From an uncultured Eubacteriales bacterium (GTDB lineage Bacteria; Bacillota; Clostridia; Oscillospirales; Acutalibacteraceae): a stretch of DNA of 53,148 nucleotides. The position numbers were made by a program, and so were the translations under genes. How positions within the stretch are numbered: the stretch's first letter is position 1; each line of letters starts with the position of its first letter. The notes below the pieces were generated by a model. It had not been told where the DNA came from and searched no databases. It was given only the letters and a program-made list of their open reading frames with translations. This document shows positions 1 to 7,875 of the stretch, one piece after another. The stretch is from assembly GCA_934486615.1 (NCBI GenBank), contig CAKSQO010000013.1, positions 1 to 53,148 of the forward strand, read 5' to 3'.

Positions 1-125
1 GGCGGCAGCCGTTGTGCGGAGGTCTGGCGGCAGCCGTTGTGCGGAGGTCTGGCGGCAGCCGTTGTGCGGAGGTCTGGCGGCAGCCGTTGTGCGGAGGTCT
101 GGCGGCAGCCGTTAAGCGGAGGTCG
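1..125. repeat. 25-bp tandem repeat, five copies
   Basis: Five head-to-tail copies of a 25-bp unit (GGCGGCAGCC-GTTGTGCGGAGGTCT). Four are identical and the fifth differs near its 3' end (GTTAAGCGG). The array starts at base 1, so it probably extends beyond the window. The unit shares the cores GCGGAGGTC and CAGCCG with the 22-23-bp array at 10330-10645. Confidence 0.95.
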
Positions 126-727
126 GGTCGGAAAGTGCCGCTCGGAATCCGCCGTTCGAAAAGCGAATCGGAATCGTAAAGCACTCCCGTACTCACACAG
201 CACGATTTAAAGCGCGAAATCGAGTTTTTGTGCTTTGAAGCAGCTTTGAAACACGGATTTGCGAGCGGCGATTTTCAGCATTTAAGCTCAAACCGTTACC
301 CGCCGATTTTGAAGCAGACCGCAAACCCCTTCCGCGCGCGTTGGTGCCGCTTTAAAGCGTGAAACGATGATTGATTTCTGCTTTAAAGCCCGAATTTCGG
401 CGAGCAAGCCTGTTTCCTTTATCGCGTTTCAGCGCGTGTTTGCGCTCCGGAAGCCGCAGTATCCCTGCGGTTTGTGCATCACAATACGCGAATTGCCGCA
501 CGCAGTTTGATAAAGCCGCACCTGCGCCGTACACAATCGACGGAAAACGAGCATAACCCCGCGTTTTCACCTTATTGCCTCACACGATGTCGTGATAGCA
601 CGGCACTCTGCGTGCGCAATACTTCAACATTCCGTGCTGATGGATGTTGAAGCTTTCACCCTCATCACAAAAACACCTTATAGATCCGCCGCAAAACTTT
701 TTTCCTTTCAGTTTGGAGATGAAGCGA
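126..727. other. Gene-free region upstream of mnmE
   Basis: About 600 bases with no convincing gene. The open frames are short, overlap on both strands and resemble nothing known. An inverted repeat at 622-652 (CTTCAACAT paired with ATGTTGAAG) lies about 75 bases before mnmE and lacks a T-run. In many Firmicutes rpmH, rnpA, yidC and jag precede mnmE; none is visible here, so the usual cluster is interrupted. Confidence 0.6.
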
Positions 728-2089
728 ATGAGCTTTGATACGATAGCCGCCGTCGCGACCGCAACCGCCGCTGCGGGAATCGGCGTTGTCCGCATTTCGG
801 GCGAGCGCGCGTGCGAGGTTGCCGACAGCGTTTTCACGGCCGGGAGCGGTCGCAAAATCGCCGAACTCGGCGGCTACTGCGCAGCTTACGGCACGGTAAG
901 CGACGGCAGCGGCGCTATCGACGACGCGATTGCGCTGCGATTTATCGCTCCGAAGTCGTACACAGGCGAGGACGTCGTTGAGCTGAGCTGCCACGGCGGC
1001 GTTTACGTCGTCAGGCGCGTGCTGCGTGCGGTACTCGACGCGGGAGCGCGGCTTGCCGCTCCGGGCGAGTTCACGCGCCGCGCTTTTGAGCACGGCAAGC
1101 TCGACCTGACTGCCGCGGAGGGCATTATGGACCTCATCGGCGCGCGGGGAGAGCAGTCGCTCGCCGCCGCACGAGCCGCCAAGGACGGCGCGGTCTTTCG
1201 CAAAGTGTGCGAAATAAAGGAGCTGCTGACTGCCTCGGCGAGCGCTCTGGCCGCGTGGGTCGACTTCCCCGACGAGGACGTGCCCGAGGTCGAGAGCGGC
1301 GAGCTGAAAAATCAGCTCATCTCGGCCGAAACGCGCCTGAGCAGCCTGCTTGCCACTGCCGAAAGCGGCCGCGTGATACGCGAAGGCGTCGACTGCGCCA
1401 TTGTCGGGCGGCCGAACGTCGGCAAATCGACGGTCATGAACCTGCTGACGCGCTTCAATCGCTCTATCGTCACCGACATTCCCGGCACGACGCGCGACGT
1501 TATCGAGGAGCAGGTCAGCATAAACGGCGTCGTCCTGCGACTTGCGGACACTGCCGGGCTGCGCGACACCGACGACCCTGTTGAAGCGATCGGAGTCGGC
1601 ATTGCGAAAGAAAAAATCAACGCGTCGGCGCTCATTATCGCCGTTTTTGACGCGTCGCAGCCGCTGAACGACGACGACCGCAGGCTGCTTGAGCGCCTGA
1701 AAGGACTCAGCGCCGTCGTCGTGCTCAACAAGGCCGACATGCCGCAGCTGCTCGACGAAGGCGAGCTGCCCACCGACCTGCCGCGCGTAAAAATTTCGGC
1801 AAAATTCGACTCGCCCGACGCGCTCGAAGCCGCTCTCGGCTCGGCCGCAGGGCTTCAAAACGCCGACCCCGCGGCGGGTCTGCTCGCAAACGAGCGCCAG
1901 TTCGACTGCGCCCGCGCCGCAAAAAGCGCCGTAACCGACGCAATAGGCGCGCTTGAGAGCGGAATGACCCTCGACGCGGTCGGCGTTTGCATAGATGATG
2001 CGCTCACGGCGCTGTGCAGCATGACGGGCGAGCGGGCAAGCGACAGTGTGATTGACGAAGTGTTCAGCAAATTCTGCGTCGGAAAGTAG
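728..2089 (+). CDS. mnmE: tRNA modification GTPase MnmE
   Basis: With MnmG, MnmE makes the (carboxymethyl)aminomethyl group at C5 of the wobble uridine of certain tRNAs. The 453-residue product has the folate-binding N-terminal domain (start MSFDTIAAV), a helical domain interrupted by a Ras-like G domain (GRPNVGKST P-loop, then DIPGTTRD and DTAGLRDT), NKAD in the guanine-specificity position, and the conserved C-terminal Cys-x-Gly-Lys tail (CVGK). The ATG at 728 gives the family N-terminus and has a GGAG ten bases upstream; the frame is open back to 644, but the extra residues are not family-like. mnmG starts 9 bases after the stop, suggesting one transcript. Confidence 0.96.
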   Translation: MSFDTIAAVATATAAAGIGVVRISGERACEVADSVFTAGSGRKIAELGGYCAAYGTVSDGSGAIDDAIALRFIAPKSYTGEDVVELSCHGGVYVVRRVLRAVLDAGARLAAPGEFTRRAFEHGKLDLTAAEGIMDLIGARGEQSLAAARAAKDGAVFRKVCEIKELLTASASALAAWVDFPDEDVPEVESGELKNQLISAETRLSSLLATAESGRVIREGVDCAIVGRPNVGKSTVMNLLTRFNRSIVTDIPGTTRDVIEEQVSINGVVLRLADTAGLRDTDDPVEAIGVGIAKEKINASALIIAVFDASQPLNDDDRRLLERLKGLSAVVVLNKADMPQLLDEGELPTDLPRVKISAKFDSPDALEAALGSAAGLQNADPAAGLLANERQFDCARAAKSAVTDAIGALESGMTLDAVGVCIDDALTALCSMTGERASDSVIDEVFSKFCVGK

Positions 2090-2098
2090 GTGACGGCA

Positions 2099-3967
2099 AT
2101 GAAATTTAAGGCAAATACTTACGACGTGGCCGTCATCGGCGCGGGTCACGCGGGCATTGAAGCGGGTCTTGCTTCGGCTCGGCTCGGCTGCTCCGCCGCA
2201 GTGTTTTCGATAAACCTTGACGCGGTTGGCAACTGCCCCTGCAATCCGTCTATAGGCGGCACGGCCAAAGGGCACCTCGTGCGCGAAATCGACGCACTCG
2301 GCGGCGAAATGGGCAAAGCGACCGACGCGGCCCTGCTGCAGCTGCGTATGCTCAACCGCGGCAAAGGCCCTGCGGTGCACAGCCTGCGCGCGCAGATCGA
2401 CCGCCGCCGCTACAGCGAATATATGAAAAAGGCGCTCGAGAGTCAGGAAAACCTCGAGCTTATGCAGGCCGAAATCGTCGATTTGCAGCAAAAAGACGGC
2501 GTTTGGGAGCTGACCACGCGGCTCGGAGCAATCTACACCGCAAAAAGCGTGGTCGTCGCGACCGGCACGTTTCTCGGCGGGCGCGTTTTCATCGGCGACG
2601 TCTCGTACGAGAGCGGCCCTGACGGAATGTTCCCCGCGACCGAGCTTGCAAAAGCGCTGAAAGCGCTCGGCCTGCCCATGCGCCGCTTCAAGACGGGCAC
2701 GCCCGCGCGCGTTAATCGCCGCAGCGTCGACCTCGACCGCCTTGACGTGCAGTACGGCGACAACCTGCAGACCCCCGTGTCGTACTCAAACGACGCGCCT
2801 CCCGTAAACCGCGAGGTCTGCTACATCACCTACACAAACGAGGAAACCAGGCGGATAATCCTCGACAATATCCACCTTTCGCCGCTTTACGGCGGGCTTA
2901 TCGAGGGCGTCGGCCCGCGCTACTGTCCGTCGCTTGAGGACAAGATGGTGCGCTTCTCCGACAAGCCGCGCCACCAGCTGTTCATCGAGCCGTGCGGCGA
3001 AAACACGGAGGAAATGTACATTCAGGGCGCGTCCTCGTCGCTGCCGGAGAACGTCCAGACGGCGTTTTACCGCTCCATTGCGGGCCTTGAGCACGCGCAG
3101 CTCATGCGCCCCGCCTACGCCATCGAGTACGACTGCGTCGACCCGACCGCGCTCACGCCCACGCTCGAGTGCCGCGGCCTGAAGGGCTTGTTCGGCGCGG
3201 GGCAGTTCAACGGCACCTCGGGCTATGAGGAAGCCGCCGCGCAGGGGCTTGTTGCGGGAGTCAACGCCGCCTTGAGCGCGCGGGGAGAGGGCAGCTTCGT
3301 CCTTGAACGCTCCTCGTCCTACATCGGCACGCTCATCGACGACCTTGTCACAAAGGGCTGCACCGACCCGTACCGCATGATGACCTCGCGCTCGGAGTAC
3401 CGCCTGCTGCTGCGGCAGGACAATGCCGACGAGCGACTGACCCCGCGCGGCAGGGAGCTTGGGCTTGTGAGCGACCGCGACTGGGAGCGCTTTTTGAAGC
3501 GCAGGCAGCTCAAAGAGTCCGAGATCGCGCGCATTTCAAGCGTCACCGTCGCTCCGAGCGACGAGCTGAACGCTCTGCTTGTTTCACGTGAAACATCGCC
3601 GATGACGACGGGCATCAGGCTCGACGAGCTTCTGCGCCGTCCGCAGCTTGACTATGAGTGCCTTGCGCCGTTCGACCCGACGCGTCCGCAGCTGCCGCCC
3701 GACGTTATCGAAAAGGTCGAGATCGAGATAAAGTACGAGGGCTACATCAAGCGGCAGCAGGCGCAGATCAACGAGCTGCGCCGCCTTGAGCGACGCCTTA
3801 TCCCCGCCGACATCGACTACGAAGCCGTCGGAGGGCTGCGCGCCGAAGCGAGGGAGAAGCTCGCGCGTATCCGCCCGCTCAGCATCGGTCAGGCTTCGGG
3901 AATTTCGGGCGTAAACCCCGCCGACATAACCGTGCTGCTGATCTATCTGGCAAAGGAGGACAAATGA
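2099..3967 (+). CDS. mnmG: tRNA uridine-5-carboxymethylaminomethyl modification enzyme MnmG
   Basis: FAD-dependent partner of MnmE in wobble-uridine modification (GidA). The 622-residue product starts with a Rossmann FAD motif (VIGAGHAGIEA) and carries family signatures including NPSIGGTAKGH, GTFLGGRVFIG and GLFGAGQFNGTSGYEEAAAQ, with the helical C-terminal domain that contacts MnmE. The ATG at 2099 has AGGTG six bases upstream; a GTG at 2090 in the same frame is the alternative. The stop overlaps the first possible rsmG start. The stretch encoding LVSRETS is a perfect parS site, so this coding sequence also holds a chromosome-segregation signal. Confidence 0.96.
   Translation: MKFKANTYDVAVIGAGHAGIEAGLASARLGCSAAVFSINLDAVGNCPCNPSIGGTAKGHLVREIDALGGEMGKATDAALLQLRMLNRGKGPAVHSLRAQIDRRRYSEYMKKALESQENLELMQAEIVDLQQKDGVWELTTRLGAIYTAKSVVVATGTFLGGRVFIGDVSYESGPDGMFPATELAKALKALGLPMRRFKTGTPARVNRRSVDLDRLDVQYGDNLQTPVSYSNDAPPVNREVCYITYTNEETRRIILDNIHLSPLYGGLIEGVGPRYCPSLEDKMVRFSDKPRHQLFIEPCGENTEEMYIQGASSSLPENVQTAFYRSIAGLEHAQLMRPAYAIEYDCVDPTALTPTLECRGLKGLFGAGQFNGTSGYEEAAAQGLVAGVNAALSARGEGSFVLERSSSYIGTLIDDLVTKGCTDPYRMMTSRSEYRLLLRQDNADERLTPRGRELGLVSDRDWERFLKRRQLKESEIARISSVTVAPSDELNALLVSRETSPMTTGIRLDELLRRPQLDYECLAPFDPTRPQLPPDVIEKVEIEIKYEGYIKRQQAQINELRRLERRLIPADIDYEAVGGLRAEAREKLARIRPLSIGQASGISGVNPADITVLLIYLAKEDK
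3580..3595. promoter_or_regulatory. parS centromere site inside mnmG
   Basis: Perfect 16-bp palindrome TGTTTCACGTGAAACA, the parS consensus bound by ParB/Spo0J. It lies within codons of mnmG, about 3.2 kb upstream of parB. In-gene parS sites are known, as in Bacillus subtilis spo0J. ParB would nucleate here and spread, marking the origin region. Confidence 0.93.
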
Positions 3968-4680
3968 TGTTCATACCCGCAGACAAGCTGAAAGGGGAGC
4001 TTGAGCCCCTCGGCATCGAGTTGACCGCCGAGGCCGCGGAGCGCTTCGACACCTACGCGCGGCTGCTCGTCGAGTGGAATCGGAAGATGAACCTGACCGC
4101 GATAACCGAGCCTGAACAGATTGTCACCCTGCACTTTGCCGACAGCGCGACGTTTTTCGCCGCCGCGCAGCCCGCACGGGGCGCAAGCCTCATCGACGTC
4201 GGCAGCGGAGCGGGCTTCCCGGGGCTGCCTGTCAAGATACTGCGCCCCGATATGCACGTCACGCTCATCGACGGCACGGGCAAACGCATAGCATTCCTTA
4301 AAGAAGCAGCCGCGCAGCTCGGCCTTGAGGTTGAAGCCATACACACCCGCGCGGAAGAAGCGGCCGTGAAGCCGCAGCTGCGCGAGCAGTTCGACTTTGC
4401 GACGGCAAGAGCAGTGGCGCAGCTGCGGCTGCTTGCCGAATACTGCTTAGGCTTCGTCAAGGTCGGCGGGCGCTTCATTGCAATGAAAGGCCGCCTGACC
4501 GACGGGGAAGTCGCCGACGCGCAGCGCGCGATAGCCGTGATGGGCGGCAGGCTCGGCGACAGGCGAACGCTGAATCTCAGCGATTCGAGCGAGCGCAATC
4601 TGCTTTGCATAGAAAAAATATCGCAAACTCCGAGCGAATACCCGCGCTGCTCCGCCAAAATCGCAAAAAAGCCGCTGTAG
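3967..4680 (+). CDS. rsmG: 16S rRNA (guanine527-N7)-methyltransferase RsmG
   Basis: RsmG (GidB) uses S-adenosylmethionine to methylate N7 of G527 in 16S rRNA. The roughly 237-residue product has the class I methyltransferase glycine motif DVGSGAGFPGLPVKI near residue 75 and the family N-terminal helical region with VEWNRKMNLTAI. Two ATG codons sit together at 3964 and 3967; AGGAGG at 3955-3960 is better spaced (6 bases) for 3967. The start overlaps the mnmG stop, so translation is probably coupled. Its position after mnmE-mnmG and before noc-parA-parB is the classical Firmicute order. Confidence 0.95.
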   Translation: MFIPADKLKGELEPLGIELTAEAAERFDTYARLLVEWNRKMNLTAITEPEQIVTLHFADSATFFAAAQPARGASLIDVGSGAGFPGLPVKILRPDMHVTLIDGTGKRIAFLKEAAAQLGLEVEAIHTRAEEAAVKPQLREQFDFATARAVAQLRLLAEYCLGFVKVGGRFIAMKGRLTDGEVADAQRAIAVMGGRLGDRRTLNLSDSSERNLLCIEKISQTPSEYPRCSAKIAKKPL

Positions 4681-4728
4681 CGACCACACGGCAAGTCGCG
4701 AAAACACGAATATTGCGATGTAAAATAC

Positions 4729-4757
4729 TGGAAATTTTATCGCATCGGCTTTATACT
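4729..4757 (+). promoter_or_regulatory. Possible promoter upstream of noc
   Basis: TGGAAA (4729-4734), 17 bases, TATACT (4752-4757), about 60 bases before the noc start in the only sizeable gap (135 bp) between rsmG and noc. The -10 is good and the -35 weak. Confidence 0.35.
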
Positions 4758-4815
4758 TGTCACGAAAGGGCTTATCCCGACTTAAACGCGGCCTACCCGC
4801 CGCGCAAGGACAAGT

Positions 4816-5640
4816 ATGGAGGCGATGCGTTTGTTTTTGGAGCGAAAGCCGAGGGACGGGCGGCTTTTGAGCCTGCCGATAGGCGTAATTCACCCGAGCC
4901 GCTGGCAGCCGCGCACGGTCTTTGACGAGGACGAACTAAGCGGGCTCAGCGAAAGCATTCGGCGCAACGGTCTGCTGCAGCCTATAACCGTGCGGCGGCG
5001 CGACGACGGCGGCTGGGAGCTTATCGCGGGCGAGCGGCGGCTGCGCGCAGCGCGGCTTGCAGGACTTGGCGAAGTGCCGTGCATCGAAATGCGCGCCGAC
5101 GACCGCAAGGCGGCGATACTCGGGCTTATCGAAAACGTGCAGCGGCAGGACCTGAACATTTTTGAGGAGGCGGAGGCGATACGCCGTCTGATGACCGAGT
5201 GGGGCGTGACGCAGCTGGAGCTGGCGCAGCGGCTCGGCAAGGCGCAGTCGACCGTCGCGAACAAGCTGCGCTTGCTGCGGCTGAATGAGGAGCAGCGCCG
5301 TCGGATACTTGCTTCGCACCTGTCGGAGCGTCACGCGCGGGCGCTGCTCAGGCTCGACGAGGACAGCGAGCGCGATGAAGTGCTCAACGAGATGATAGCG
5401 CGGCAGATGACCGCCGCCGAAGCCGAGACTTACGTCGAGCAGCTGCTGACCCCGACTTCGGGCGGAGCGCGCTGCGTACGGGTGCCCGTTGTGCGCGACG
5501 TGCGCATTTTCGTCAACACGCTCACGCGGGCGGTCGATTCGATACGCCGCAGCGGGCTTGACGCGCGCTCGGCCGAGACGGAGACCGATGATTACATCGA
5601 GTACACGGTGATAATTCCGAAAAACTTCCTGAAGCCGTAG
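4816..5640 (+). CDS. noc: Nucleoid occlusion protein Noc (ParB family)
   Basis: ParB-family DNA-binding protein of 274 residues. It has the CTPase/ParB N-terminal fold (QPITVRRR..., AGERRLRAARLAG near residues 55-80, then ENVQRQDLN) and a helix-turn-helix whose sequence, GKAQSTVANKLRLLRL, is the Noc-type version rather than the GKSRPVIANSLRLL seen in the parB product downstream. In Bacillus, Noc binds sites around the chromosome and stops the division septum closing over the nucleoid. Position between rsmG and parA agrees. The ATG at 4816 has AAGGA upstream; an ATG at 4825 is the alternative. Noc or a ParB paralogue with another specificity cannot be separated without binding data. Confidence 0.87.
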   Translation: MEAMRLFLERKPRDGRLLSLPIGVIHPSRWQPRTVFDEDELSGLSESIRRNGLLQPITVRRRDDGGWELIAGERRLRAARLAGLGEVPCIEMRADDRKAAILGLIENVQRQDLNIFEEAEAIRRLMTEWGVTQLELAQRLGKAQSTVANKLRLLRLNEEQRRRILASHLSERHARALLRLDEDSERDEVLNEMIARQMTAAEAETYVEQLLTPTSGGARCVRVPVVRDVRIFVNTLTRAVDSIRRSGLDARSAETETDDYIEYTVIIPKNFLKP

Positions 5641-5665
5641 CGGACAAGCCGCTTTGTGCACAAAA

Positions 5666-5719
5666 TTTGTGCGGGATCGGCTGAAACGGAACTTTGTGCG
5701 GGATCGGCTGAAACGAAAC
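5666..5719. repeat. 27-bp direct repeat, two copies
   Basis: Two adjacent 27-bp copies (5666-5692 and 5693-5719) with the core TTTGTGCGGGATCGGCTG, differing at one base. They follow a short palindrome TTTGTGCACAAA (5653-5664) in the noc-parA spacer. Confidence 0.9.
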
Positions 5720-5843
5720 TTCGGGCGCGGATTTTTACGAAAAACGGCACAATCCGCGCACCGAAAAATCATTCAACAAAGCGCGGGCGCAGTCCGCTCT
5801 GCAAAAAGCCGCAGCTGCAAAGCCCCGTTGCTCTCCTCTCTAC

Positions 5844-5880
5844 AAGCCTGTGTTTCACGTGAAACACAGGCTTTTTGTTT
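5844..5880. promoter_or_regulatory. parS site embedded in a 30-bp palindrome with T-run
   Basis: The 16-bp parS consensus TGTTTCACGTGAAACA occupies 5851-5866. Its symmetry extends outward on both sides (AAGCCTG and CAGGCTT), giving a perfect 30-bp palindrome at 5844-5873, followed by TTTTGTTT. As DNA this is a ParB-binding centromere; as RNA it would be a strong GC-flanked hairpin before a U-run, that is, an intrinsic terminator for noc read-through just before the parA leader. Both roles follow from the sequence; the terminator role is inferred. Confidence 0.9.
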
Positions 5881-6007
5881 TTACCGCACTTTTGGGCTTT
5901 TCAAAGCGTCGGGAATGTGCTATACTTGATTTACACCGAATTCGGGCGGCAGGCTCAGCCGCTTTTTATACATTATATAAGGCGTTTCGGCCGAAAAGGA
6001 GCTTTAA

Positions 6008-6766
6008 ATGGGCAAGGTCATATCAGTCGTCAACCAGAAGGGCGGCGTCGGAAAAACCACAACCGCGGTAAATCTCGCCGCGGGATTGGGATTAAAGGGC
6101 AAAAAAGTGCTGCTGGTCGACATCGACCCGCAGGGCAACACGACCAGCGGATACGGCATAAACAAGCGCGACATCAGGCTTTCGAGCTTCGATGTGCTCG
6201 TAAACTCCGCGCGGCTGACCGACGCGGCGATAAAAACCGACTTCGACGGCGTAAGCCTCGTCCCGGGCGACATGGGGCTTGCGGGCGCGGAGCTTGAAAT
6301 GATAGACAAGCCCAACCGCGAGAGCCTGCTGAAGGCGGCAATCTCGCTTGTGCGCGACAGCTACGACTTTGTCCTGCTCGACTGCCCGCCGTCGCTCGGG
6401 CTGATAACCGTCAACGCGTTGACCGCGTCCGACACGGTGCTCGTGCCAATTCAGTGCGAGTATTACGCGCTTGAAGGGCTCAGCCAGCTGATGGCTACAA
6501 TGCGCATCGTCAAGCAGAAGTACAATCCCGGCCTCGACCTCGAGGGCGTGCTGCTGACGATGTACGACGGCCGCCTGAACCTGACACAGCAGGTGGTTGA
6601 AGAAGTCAAGCGCTACTTCCCGCGCAAGGTGTTCGCGACGGTCGTGCCGCGCACGGTGCGGTTGAGCGAAGCGCCGAGCTTCGGGCTTCCCATTCAGTAT
6701 TACGACAAGTCAAACAAGGGCGCGCTCGCCTACAACGAGCTGGCCGCCGAGATATGCAAAAGGTAG
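6008..6766 (+). CDS. parA: Chromosome-partitioning ATPase ParA (Soj)
   Basis: ParA/Soj ATPase of 252 residues, the length of B. subtilis Soj. It has the deviant Walker A motif KGGVGKTT at residues 11-18, the Walker A-prime region VLLVDIDPQGN, and the Walker B-like VLLDCPPSLGL. It binds DNA non-specifically as an ATP dimer, is stimulated by ParB at parS, and in Firmicutes also modulates DnaA. AAAGGAG lies 7 bases before the ATG. A -10-like TATACT near 5921-5926 after the parS hairpin could start a parAB transcript. Followed by parB with an 8-base gap. Confidence 0.96.
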   Translation: MGKVISVVNQKGGVGKTTTAVNLAAGLGLKGKKVLLVDIDPQGNTTSGYGINKRDIRLSSFDVLVNSARLTDAAIKTDFDGVSLVPGDMGLAGAELEMIDKPNRESLLKAAISLVRDSYDFVLLDCPPSLGLITVNALTASDTVLVPIQCEYYALEGLSQLMATMRIVKQKYNPGLDLEGVLLTMYDGRLNLTQQVVEEVKRYFPRKVFATVVPRTVRLSEAPSFGLPIQYYDKSNKGALAYNELAAEICKR

Positions 6767-6774
6767 GTATCACA

Positions 6775-7617
6775 ATGGCAGACAAAAAACGCGGGCTCGG
6801 CAGGGGTCTTGACCTGCTTTTCAGTGACAATGCGGCCGACAGCAGCAGCGTGACCGAGCTGAAGCTGACCGAGATCGAGCCGAACAGATTTCAGCCGCGC
6901 CGCAGCTTCGACGACGAAGCGCTCGGCGAGCTTGCCGACAGCATAAAGCAACACGGTCTGCTGCAGCCGATAACCGTGCGCCCGCTGCCGAACTTCGGCT
7001 ATCAGATAGTCGCAGGCGAGCGCCGTTGGAGGGCAAGCCGCCTTGCGGGGCTTGAGAGCGTGCCCGTCATCATACGCGAAATGAGCGACCGCGAGTGCAT
7101 GGAGCTTGCGATCGTCGAAAATCTGCAGCGCGAGGACCTCGGCCCTGTCGAGGAAGCGAAGGCTTTCCGCTCACTCATCGACAGCTACGGTCTGACGCAG
7201 GAGCAGGTCGCGGCGGCCGTCGGCAAGTCGCGCCCGGTCATCGCAAACTCGCTGCGCCTGCTGAAGCTGCCGGCCGAAGTGCTCGAAATGCTCGAATCGG
7301 GCGAGATAACCTCGGGTCACGCGCGCGCCGTGCTCGCCATCGACGACGAGGAGGTGCTCGCGCAGGCGGTCGGGCTGCTCAAAAAAGGGGCTACCGTGCG
7401 CGAAATCGAAGCGCTCGGTAAGGTCAAGCGCGCCCGCGCCGCGAAAAAAGCGGAATCTGCGCCGACATTTTATAAGGAAGTCGAGCTGTCGCTTTCAACC
7501 GAGCTTGGGCGCAAGGTGCGCGTCAGCGGCTCCGAGGGCAAGGGCAGCGTAACGATAGATTTCTACAGCGAGGAAGAGCTGGCCGAAATGGCAAAGCGCC
7601 TTTGCGGGGAAAAATAA
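6775..7617 (+). CDS. parB: Chromosome-partitioning protein ParB (Spo0J)
   Basis: ParB/Spo0J of 280 residues. The N-terminus MADKKRGLGRGLDLLF is the usual ParA-stimulating basic peptide, followed by the CTP-binding N-domain (QPITVRP, VAGERRWRASRLAG, ENLQREDL), the parS-reading helix-turn-helix (GKSRPVIANSLRLLKLP) and a short C-terminal dimerisation domain. It binds parS, slides as a CTP-gated clamp and recruits SMC condensin. The ATG at 6775 restores the family N-terminus; the frame is open slightly further upstream but overlaps parA. Both parS sites lie within 3.2 kb. Confidence 0.96.
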   Translation: MADKKRGLGRGLDLLFSDNAADSSSVTELKLTEIEPNRFQPRRSFDDEALGELADSIKQHGLLQPITVRPLPNFGYQIVAGERRWRASRLAGLESVPVIIREMSDRECMELAIVENLQREDLGPVEEAKAFRSLIDSYGLTQEQVAAAVGKSRPVIANSLRLLKLPAEVLEMLESGEITSGHARAVLAIDDEEVLAQAVGLLKKGATVREIEALGKVKRARAAKKAESAPTFYKEVELSLSTELGRKVRVSGSEGKGSVTIDFYSEEELAEMAKRLCGEK

Positions 7618-7626
7618 GCGATATTT

Positions 7627-7676
7627 CGGACGAACCAAAAGCTCTTTTAAAGGGCGCTAAAGTTCGTCCGTTTCAG
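7627..7676 (+). terminator. Possible terminator after parB
   Basis: CGGACGAAC (7627-7635) pairs with GTTCGTCCG (7662-7670), a 9-bp stem 10 bases after the parB stop. The following tract is T-rich but broken (TTTCAGTCTGTTT), so termination may be weak. The remaining gap to guaB shows nothing but its promoter. Confidence 0.5.
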
Positions 7677-7811
7677 TCTGTTTCGGAAAATAGCCGGCTC
7701 AAAGCAGGCCGCCGAAACCGATTTTCAGCAGCCAAAAAAGCCGATCGGCGGCGGGGATAATAAAACGTCCGCTTTTCAAGCGCAAAATGTGCTCCCGAGG
7801 GGCGAAACCGC

Positions 7812-7840
7812 TTGCATTTCGGCGCATTTTGTGGTAGTAT
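7812..7840 (+). promoter_or_regulatory. guaB promoter
   Basis: TTGCAT (7812-7817), 17-bp spacer, TAGTAT (7835-7840), with an AT-rich start region. The expected RNA leader is only about 30 bases, too short for a purine riboswitch, so control by guanine would have to use another mechanism. Confidence 0.7.
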
Positions 7841-7875
7841 AGATAAAATTTATATTAATTTAAGGAGAGACGGAA

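Noticed and set aside
665..2491. Long minus-strand open frame opposite mnmE and mnmG
   Set aside because: Lies across two well-recognised genes and is composed of anti-sense codons of a high-GC gene. Similar shadows occur opposite guaB, dnaK, dnaJ, gyrA, gyrB, gpmI and the NAGPA fusion.
7618..7875. Purine riboswitch before guaB-xpt
   Set aside because: The promoter at 7812-7840 leaves a leader of only about 30 bases, and no guanine aptamer sequence is present upstream.
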